A DNA stretch of 64,000 bases, taken from assembly GCA_964550935.1 (NCBI GenBank), contig CAZKBB010000003.1, forward strand, positions 27,471 through 91,470, written 5' to 3'. The notes under the pieces are model-generated. The model had not been told where the DNA came from, made no database searches, and saw only the letters and a program-made list of their open reading frames with translations. Made by a program: the position numbers and the translations under genes. Source of the stretch: JBCBSP01 sp964550935. GTDB lineage: Bacteria > Pseudomonadota > Alphaproteobacteria > Caulobacterales > Maricaulaceae. Of this stretch, positions 58,470 through 64,000 are shown piece after piece (the stretch's first letter is position 1; each line of letters starts with the position of its first letter).

Positions 58470-59588
58470 ATGAAGCTCACCATAGAGCGCGCGGCGCTTC
58501 TGAAATCCCTCGGGCACGTCCAGGCCGTGGTCGAGCGCCGCAACACCATCCCCATCCTGTCCAACGTGCTTTTCAACGCGTCCGGCGACCACGCCCGCCT
58601 GACCGCGACCGATCTCGACATGGAGATCGTGGAGGAGACCGAAGCCCAGGTGGAGCGCGAGGGCGTCGTCACCGCGCCGGCCCATACGCTTTACGAGATC
58701 GCGCGCAAGCTGCCCGAGGGCGCGGCCGTGACGATCGAGCAGGGCGGCGAGGATCCGCGCCTTCAGATCACCGCCGGGCGCTCGCGTTTCAACCTGCCGG
58801 CCCTTCCACCGGGCGACTTTCCGGTGATGCCGGCTGAGGATCTGGAGACGCGTTTTCAGATCGAGGCCGGTGAGCTCGCTCGCCTGATCGACAAGACGCG
58901 CTTTGCGATCTCCACCGAGGAGACGCGCTATTACCTCAACGGCATCCACATGCACGCCGCCGAGCGCGACGGGCGCAAGACGCTGCGCGCGGTCGCCACG
59001 GACGGTCACCGCCTCGCGCTGGCTGAATGCGACCTGCCCGAGGGCGCTGAGGCGATGCCTGCGGTGATCGTGCCGCGCAAGCCGATCCACGAACTGCGCC
59101 GCCTGCTGGAGGACATCGACGGCGAGGTCGAGTTGTCGGTCTCGGAGAGCAAGATCCGCTTCCGCATCGGCGCGGCCGTGCTTACGTCGAAGCTGATCGA
59201 CGGCGCCTTCCCTGAATACGAACGCGTCATTCCGCGCGGCAACGACAAGATCATGCGCGTGGACCGCGCGCCCTTCGCCCAGGCGGTGGACCGCGTCGCG
59301 ACCATCTCCCAGGAGAAGTCGCGCTCGATCAAGCTGACCGTGGCGGACGCCAATCTGACTTTGGCGGTGAACAATCCCGAAGCCGGCGCCGCGAGCGAGG
59401 AGCTCGCGGCCGAGTACGGCGATGACGAGATCGCGATCGGCTTCAACGCGCGCTACCTGCTCGACGTGGCCGCCCAGATCGAGGGCGACGAAGCCGTGTT
59501 CGAATTCGCCGACTCCGGCTCGCCTACACGCGTGACAGACAGCGGCGATCCCAACGCGGAATACGTGCTGATGCCGCTTCGCGTGTGA
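58470..59588 (+). CDS. dnaN: DNA polymerase III beta sliding clamp
   Basis: A 372-residue clamp with three repeated domains. MKLTIERAALLKSLGHVQAV, then NTIPILSNVLFNA, FAISTEETRYYLNGIHMH, VATDGHRLALAECD and the C-terminal NAEYVLMPLRV are all typical. ATG 58470 is used; a GTG lies directly before it. The recF GTG start overlaps its stop by four bases. Confidence 0.96.
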   Translation: MKLTIERAALLKSLGHVQAVVERRNTIPILSNVLFNASGDHARLTATDLDMEIVEETEAQVEREGVVTAPAHTLYEIARKLPEGAAVTIEQGGEDPRLQITAGRSRFNLPALPPGDFPVMPAEDLETRFQIEAGELARLIDKTRFAISTEETRYYLNGIHMHAAERDGRKTLRAVATDGHRLALAECDLPEGAEAMPAVIVPRKPIHELRRLLEDIDGEVELSVSESKIRFRIGAAVLTSKLIDGAFPEYERVIPRGNDKIMRVDRAPFAQAVDRVATISQEKSRSIKLTVADANLTLAVNNPEAGAASEELAAEYGDDEIAIGFNARYLLDVAAQIEGDEAVFEFADSGSPTRVTDSGDPNAEYVLMPLRV

Positions 59589-60778
59589 GCCCGCAAAGCC
59601 CGCACGCCGACGCCCCGCCCGGCCCCGACGGCGCCCCCGCCGCCGGGGTCGTTCGTCTAAAGCTCACCCAGTTTCGCAATTATGAAGGCCTCGACCTGGC
59701 GCTCGACACGCGCCCGGTCTGCCTGTTCGGATCGAACGGCGCGGGCAAGACCAATCTCGCCGAGGCGGTCTCGCTTCTAGGTCCGGGACGGGGCTTACGC
59801 GCGGCCGGCGCGGACTCCGTGCGGCGCAAGGGCGCCGACGGCCCGGCCGAAGAGTGGGCGGTGTTCGCAAAAGCGCTCACGCCCGACGGCCCGGTGACGC
59901 TGGCGACCGGGTCCGATCCGAACGCGCCCCAGCGCCGGCGTACGCGTCTGGACGGGGCGGCGGCGACACAGACCGCGCTTGCGCGGCTCCTTCCCATGCT
60001 GTGGCTCACCCCGCGCGAGGACCGGCTGTGGGCGGGCGCGCGCTCGGACCGGCTTCGCTTCTTCGACCGTTTGGTCCTGGCCGGCGAACCGACCCACGCG
60101 CACTCGGCCAGCGCCTATGAGAAAGCCATGCGCCAGCGCCAGCGCCTGCTCGACGCCGAGGCCGAAGGCGCGAGGCGCGCCGATCCGGCCTGGCTGGGCG
60201 CGCTGGAGGCGGAGATGGCCGGCGCGGGGGTGGCGCTGGCCGCAGCCCGGCTTGAAGCGCTGGTGCGGCTGCAAGGCGAGATCGACGCCCGGCCGGAGAC
60301 CCGGTTTCCCAAGGCCGATCTCGCCCTTGAAGGCCATGTGGAGGGTCTGCTCGCCGACGGCGCGCCCGCCGGCAAGGCCGAAGACGCCTTCACCGAAACC
60401 CTCGCCTCAGCGCGCCGGCGCGACGGCGCGGCCGGACGCGCCCTGACCGGGCCTCACCGCACCGAGCTCGCCGCGCGCCACCGCGAAAAGGATCAGCCGG
60501 CCGCGGACTGCTCCACCGGCGAGCAGAAGGCGCTGGTCCTCGGCCTCGCGCTGGCTCAGGGCGCCGCGCTGAAGCGCGCCCACGGCCGGGCGCCGGTGCT
60601 GATCCTCGACGAAGCCTGCGCGCACCTGGACGCGGCCCGCCGCCAGGGGCTCGCCGAGGCCATCACCGCGCTGGAGGCCCAGGCCTGGCTCACCGGAGTG
60701 GAGCGGGTTCTTTTCGAGCCCTTCGGCGAAGCGGCTCAGTTCGTCGCGGTCGAGGACGGGGCCGCAAGGCCGGGCTAA
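59585..60778 (+). CDS. recF: DNA replication/repair protein RecF
   Basis: A 397-residue SMC-like ATPase for gap repair. VRLKLTQFRNYEGLDLAL begins the domain after a 20-residue proline-rich tail; Walker A is FGSNGAGKTNLAEAV, the signature STGEQKALVLGLALA, and Walker B PVLILDEACAHLDAARR. It starts at GTG 59585 overlapping dnaN (GTGA). Its 3' end overlaps the convergent acyl-CoA dehydrogenase by four bases. Confidence 0.94.
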   Translation: MSPQSPHADAPPGPDGAPAAGVVRLKLTQFRNYEGLDLALDTRPVCLFGSNGAGKTNLAEAVSLLGPGRGLRAAGADSVRRKGADGPAEEWAVFAKALTPDGPVTLATGSDPNAPQRRRTRLDGAAATQTALARLLPMLWLTPREDRLWAGARSDRLRFFDRLVLAGEPTHAHSASAYEKAMRQRQRLLDAEAEGARRADPAWLGALEAEMAGAGVALAAARLEALVRLQGEIDARPETRFPKADLALEGHVEGLLADGAPAGKAEDAFTETLASARRRDGAAGRALTGPHRTELAARHREKDQPAADCSTGEQKALVLGLALAQGAALKRAHGRAPVLILDEACAHLDAARRQGLAEAITALEAQAWLTGVERVLFEPFGEAAQFVAVEDGAARPG

Positions 60779-61950
60779 AGCCCCATCTGCTTGACCGCGA
60801 GATCGCGCATGATCTCTTCAGAGCCGCCTCCAATCGCCATCACCTTCACCTCGCGATAGATGCGTTCCACCGGACAGCCGCGCAGGTATCCCGCACCGCC
60901 CATGATCTGCATCGCTTCGGAGGCGCAGAACTCTGCCGTCTTCGAGGCGAGAACCTTGGCCTTGGACAGCTCCGCGACCGGCATGGCGCCCTGGCCGTCC
61001 AAGGCCTGGTTGATGCGCCAGGCGATGATCTGGAGATAGCTGTCGAGCGCGTCGATCTTCGCGCTCATGTCCGCGATCTTGTGGCGGATCGCCTGGTGCG
61101 TGATGAGCGCCTTGCCGAAGGTCTCGCGCGCTTTGGCGTAGTCCACCGCGTGATCGAGGCAGCGCCGCGCCATGCCGAGGCACCCGGCCGCCAGGCTCAA
61201 CCGCTCGAAGTTGAAATTCTCCATGATCGCAAGGAGGCACGTCCCCTCCTCGCCCATGCGATTGGCCTCAGGCACGCGCGCGGCGTCGAAGTGAAGCGTG
61301 GCGGTGTCGCTCGCCCACCAGCCCATCTTGCGCGTGATGGCTGTGCGCTCGAAGCCGGGCGCGTCGGCCGGGACGAGGAAGAGCGAGACGCCCGCAAACC
61401 CCTGCGCGCCGGTGCGCGCGCCGACCACGAACCAGTCCGCCTTCATCCCGCCTGTGATGAAGGTCTTCTCCCCGGTGATGCGCCATTGCCCGTCTTGCAG
61501 GACCGCGCGCGTCTTCATCCGCGACAGGTCCGATCCGCCCGACGGCTCGGTCATGGCGAGCGCGCCGCCGGCCCGCCCCGACACGATCTCCGGCAAGGCG
61601 CGGGCCTTCAACTCCTCGCTCGCAAGCGTCTGGATCGGCCGGGTCATGATGTTGCGCGACCCAAGGCTCGCGTTCACCCCGCCGACGCCGGCGTAGGCGA
61701 GCGCGATTCCGGACTCCAGGCGCATGAAGGCGTCGTCGAAGCCGAGGCCGCCATGGGCCTCCTCTATGCCGAAGCCGAACAGGCCGAGCGCGCCGGCCGC
61801 CTCGTGCAGCGCCCAGGGAAAATCGCCCGCCTCGTCCCAGGCGTCCGCGAACGGCTCGATCCGCTCGGCGATGAAGCGCTCCACCGTCTCGCGGAACGCG
61901 ACGCGCTCAGGCGTGTCGAACGGGCGGTCTGGGACGGAGCGATAGGTCAT
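60775..61950 (-). CDS. Acyl-CoA dehydrogenase
   Basis: A 391-residue flavoenzyme. ALAMTEPSGGSDLSRMKTRA binds FAD, WRITGEKTFITGGMKADWFV follows, and the C-terminal ASEAMQIMGGAGYLRGCPVE and YREVKVMAIGGGSEEIM carry the catalytic base region. It is of the short/medium-chain or isovaleryl type; the substrate is not assigned. ATG 61950 lies eight bases after AGGAGG. It interrupts recF-gyrB on the opposite strand, and a small ORF overlaps its start by four bases. Confidence 0.92.
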   Translation of the reverse strand: MTYRSVPDRPFDTPERVAFRETVERFIAERIEPFADAWDEAGDFPWALHEAAGALGLFGFGIEEAHGGLGFDDAFMRLESGIALAYAGVGGVNASLGSRNIMTRPIQTLASEELKARALPEIVSGRAGGALAMTEPSGGSDLSRMKTRAVLQDGQWRITGEKTFITGGMKADWFVVGARTGAQGFAGVSLFLVPADAPGFERTAITRKMGWWASDTATLHFDAARVPEANRMGEEGTCLLAIMENFNFERLSLAAGCLGMARRCLDHAVDYAKARETFGKALITHQAIRHKIADMSAKIDALDSYLQIIAWRINQALDGQGAMPVAELSKAKVLASKTAEFCASEAMQIMGGAGYLRGCPVERIYREVKVMAIGGGSEEIMRDLAVKQMGL

Positions 61951-62156
61951 GGGGCGGGCCTCCTGCAAACGAACGCTTCAATCGTCGCAACACAACGGAT
62001 TTGCGCGCCACCTGCAAAACTTCTCACTAGGGCGCACCGACGGTCGATCGGCAACAGCGCCAGCGTGATCAGAATGATCAGCAGATCTGCGCCGGTCAGA
62101 ACAAACGCTGATGTCAGCACGATAAGTTCGGCAAGGCGCATGATGTCCACTCGCAT
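61947..62156 (-). CDS. Possible small membrane protein ahead of the acyl-CoA dehydrogenase
   Basis: A 69-codon frame with a hydrophobic helix at about residues 9-36 (LIVLTSAFVLTGADLLIILI). Its stop overlaps the dehydrogenase ATG (ATGA), and AAGGA lies nine bases before its start. The C-terminal half (DRRCALVRSFAGG) looks less protein-like, and codon use is weaker than in neighbours. It could be a real short membrane protein or a chance frame in the leader of the next gene. Confidence 0.35.
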   Translation of the reverse strand: MRVDIMRLAELIVLTSAFVLTGADLLIILITLALLPIDRRCALVRSFAGGAQIRCVATIEAFVCRRPAP

Positions 62157-62333
62157 GAAGGGGCGTCCTTCTCGTTGGTTGGTTCGAGTGACACGTCAGT
62201 GATCACACGCTTCCCATTTTCACGACGCACCGGGATTTTTCGTCCCGGTCATCAAACTTATCCGCGGGGTGAGAGGGGGTGGCTAAACCCGCCCCGCTTC
62301 CCTGCTGCGCGCCGGCGCGCTAGGAGCCGGGCC

Positions 62334-62966
62334 ATGACGCTTGCGACTCTGGCCGCCTTCGGCGCGGCGATCTTCGTTCTGTTCATGACGCCGGGGCCGG
62401 GCAATCTGGCGATGGTGGCGCGCACGCTGGGCGCCGGGCCGGCGCACGGGGTGAGCTACGGGCTCGGAATTCTCACAGGCGACGTGTTCTGGCTGACGCT
62501 TGCGATCACCGGGCTCAGCGCCGCCGCCGAGGCGGCCGAGCGCCACGCCGGCCTGGTGCTGGGCGTGAAGCTTCTGGGCGCGGGCGTCCTGCTGTGGTTC
62601 GCGTGGAGCGCGTTCGCCTCCTTCCGCAACCCCGCCCCGGCCGGCGCGCCCCTGCCGCGCGCCTCCAAGCGCGGCCTCGCCGGGACGTATGCGGCCGGCG
62701 TGACCATGCCTTTGACCAACCCGAAGGCGATCGTCTTCTATCTGTCTTTCCTGCCAGCGTTTTTCGACCTCAGACAGGTCACGCCGGCGAGCTATGCGGC
62801 GATGATCGCGATCATGCTCGCCATGTTCGTCGTGTTCGCCGGACTCTATGTCGGGCTCGCCCACAGGGCGCGCGACTGGCTCGCCGCGAGGGGCGTGAAG
62901 CGCTGGGCCGACCTCGTCACCGCCGCAGTGATGGCGGGCGTGGCTCTGCTGCTTCTTCTCCGGTAA
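62334..62966 (+). CDS. LysE/RhtB family amino acid exporter
   Basis: A 210-residue membrane protein with six helices. The family start FVLFMTPGPGNLAMVARTLG and YGLGILTGDVFWLTLAI are conserved; VTMPLTNPKAIVFYLSFLPAF is the diagnostic central motif. It exports amino acids such as lysine, homoserine or threonine; the substrate is not set. AGGAG is seven bases before ATG 62334. gyrB follows nine bases downstream. A 7-bp hairpin ACCGGGA/TCCCGGT lies upstream at 62229-62249. Confidence 0.92.
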   Translation: MTLATLAAFGAAIFVLFMTPGPGNLAMVARTLGAGPAHGVSYGLGILTGDVFWLTLAITGLSAAAEAAERHAGLVLGVKLLGAGVLLWFAWSAFASFRNPAPAGAPLPRASKRGLAGTYAAGVTMPLTNPKAIVFYLSFLPAFFDLRQVTPASYAAMIAIMLAMFVVFAGLYVGLAHRARDWLAARGVKRWADLVTAAVMAGVALLLLLR

Positions 62967-62975
62967 AAGAAGGCT

Positions 62976-64000
62976 ATGGCAGAGAACACGAATCAGGATT
63001 ACGGCGCGGAGTCGATCAAGGTCCTCAAGGGCCTGGATGCCGTGCGCAAGCGCCCCGGCATGTATATCGGGGACACCGACGACGGCTCAGGCCTGCACCA
63101 CATGGTCTACGAGGTCGTCGACAACGCGATCGACGAGGCGCTGGCGGGCTGGTGCTCGACCGTGCGGGTGATCCTTCACTCCGACGGTTCGGCGAGCGTG
63201 GAGGACGACGGGCGCGGCGTGCCGACCCAGATGCACGAGGGCGAGGGCGTCTCGGCCGCCCAGGTCATCATGACCCAGCTGCACGCGGGCGGTAAGTTCG
63301 ACCAGAACTCCTACAAGGTCTCCGGCGGTCTGCACGGCGTGGGCGTGTCGGTCGTCAACGCGCTGTCGGAATATCTCGATCTGACGATCTGGCGCGACGG
63401 CAAGGTGCACGAGATGCGCTTCGTGCACGGCGAGCCGGAGAACGGAGAGGATTTGAAGACCCTCGGCGACGCGCCCAATCACGAGGACGGCCCCAAGGCC
63501 GGCGCGCCCAAGACCGGCACGCGCGTGCGCTTCCTGCCGTCCGACCGGACCTTCTCCGACATCGTGTTCGAGCGCGCGCGCCTGCATCACCGGCTGCGCG
63601 AGCTGGCCTTCCTGAACTCAGGCGTCAAAATCGTCCTGCGCGACGAGCGCGAGGCCGAGCCCTGGGAGGAAGAGATGATCTATGAGGGCGGCGTCGCCGC
63701 CTTCGTGAAGCATCTCGACCGCACCAGGACCAGCCTGTTCCCGGACCCCGTCCTGTTCCAGGCCGAAAAGGACTCCGTCTCGGTGGACGTCGCCCTGCAG
63801 TGGAACGACAGCTACCACGAGAACGTGCTGTGCTTCACCAACAACATCCCCCAGCGCGACGGCGGCACCCACCTGGCCGGCTTCCGCGGGGCCCTGACGC
63901 GCGTGATCAACAGCTATGCGGCCTCCTCGGGCCTGGCGTCCAGGGCGAAGGTTGCGATCACCGGCGACGACGCGCGCGAGGGGCTGACCTGCGTGCTCTC
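62976..64000 (+). CDS. gyrB: DNA gyrase subunit B, N-terminal part (runs off window)
   Basis: The first 341 residues of GyrB are visible. SIKVLKGLDAVRKRPGMYIG, then VYEVVDNAIDEALAG with the ATP-binding Asn, SVEDDGRGVPTQMHEGEG, GGKFDQNSYKVSGGLHGVG and TNNIPQRDGGTHLAGFRGA are diagnostic of the GHKL ATPase and transducer. The gene continues beyond the right edge. It is separated from recF by a leftward dehydrogenase and the LysE exporter. Confidence 0.96.
   Translation, partial: MAENTNQDYGAESIKVLKGLDAVRKRPGMYIGDTDDGSGLHHMVYEVVDNAIDEALAGWCSTVRVILHSDGSASVEDDGRGVPTQMHEGEGVSAAQVIMTQLHAGGKFDQNSYKVSGGLHGVGVSVVNALSEYLDLTIWRDGKVHEMRFVHGEPENGEDLKTLGDAPNHEDGPKAGAPKTGTRVRFLPSDRTFSDIVFERARLHHRLRELAFLNSGVKIVLRDEREAEPWEEEMIYEGGVAAFVKHLDRTRTSLFPDPVLFQAEKDSVSVDVALQWNDSYHENVLCFTNNIPQRDGGTHLAGFRGALTRVINSYAASSGLASRAKVAITGDDAREGLTCVL

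Noticed and set aside
1..64000. CRISPR array, tRNA or rRNA genes, insertion sequences, toxin-antitoxin pair
   Set aside because: No regularly spaced repeat series, no transposase-like protein, no tRNA-like cloverleaf with CCA end and no rRNA sequence was noticed in any intergenic space.

Overview
This is chromosomal DNA from a GC-rich (roughly 70% by eye) alphaproteobacterium. The best fit is a marine Caulobacter-like lineage (Maricaulales or Hyphomonadaceae type). That placement is inferred from gene content: RcdA and TrcR (DUF1013) cell-cycle proteins, a RegB/RegA pair beside a Sco/SenC gene, MmcB under an alphaproteobacterial LexA box (GTTC-N7-GTTC), COQ9, a PhaZ-type PHB depolymerase and the rpsT-dnaA-dnaN-recF-gyrB replication block. 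No rRNA, tRNA, CRISPR array, prophage or insertion sequence was seen. Coding density is very high, with many 4-base ATGA or GTGA overlaps.

Layout. (1) 1-7.9 kb is a branched-chain and threonine locus. ilvC-ilvB run leftward and thrA-thrB-thrC-ilvD run rightward from a shared AT-rich divergent region. Each arm has a short leader peptide rich in the pathway's amino acids, then an intrinsic terminator, and the leader's 3' end can pair with the terminator's 5' arm. These look like two classical attenuators back to back. ThrA is an aspartate kinase-homoserine dehydrogenase fusion with no ACT regulatory domains. (2) 7.9-26.7 kb is housekeeping and accessory metabolism: methyltransferases, an APH-like/P-loop fusion, amidohydrolase, hydrolases, COQ9, rpsU (apparently starting at ATC), an ABC-2 exporter, DksA-like, purEK, a diguanylate cyclase, ubiX, a TPR lipoprotein and an SDR. 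(3) 26.7-34.7 kb holds a cluster of palindromic intergenic repeats, trcR, a quinone oxidoreductase, rcdA, rpmE, a MotA/MotB-like stator pair, a lone ORF6N-domain gene with its own operator-like palindrome, suhB and efp. (4) 34.8-45.9 kb holds a Sel1-repeat protein, thiE, phaZ, sco, an ABC-2 exporter, regB-regA, a DJ-1/PfpI protein, LexA-controlled mmcB, a zincin and dut. (5) 46-55 kb is the ubiE/ubiB/coaBC/mutM neighbourhood. Here coaBC is split into two overlapping genes, and a three-gene YCII-YCII-ECF sigma cassette with a likely self-recognised promoter sits between ubiE and ubiB. (6) 55-64 kb holds enoyl-CoA hydratase, rpsT, dnaA, dnaN, recF, a leftward acyl-CoA dehydrogenase, a LysE exporter and the start of gyrB. 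DnaA lacks the usual box VII arginine finger residue.

The strongest candidates for a new look are the twin attenuators coupled to an ACT-less ThrA, the ECF/YCII insertion, the stator pair of unknown purpose, the DnaA box VII substitution, the non-AUG rpsU start and the isolated ORF6N gene.
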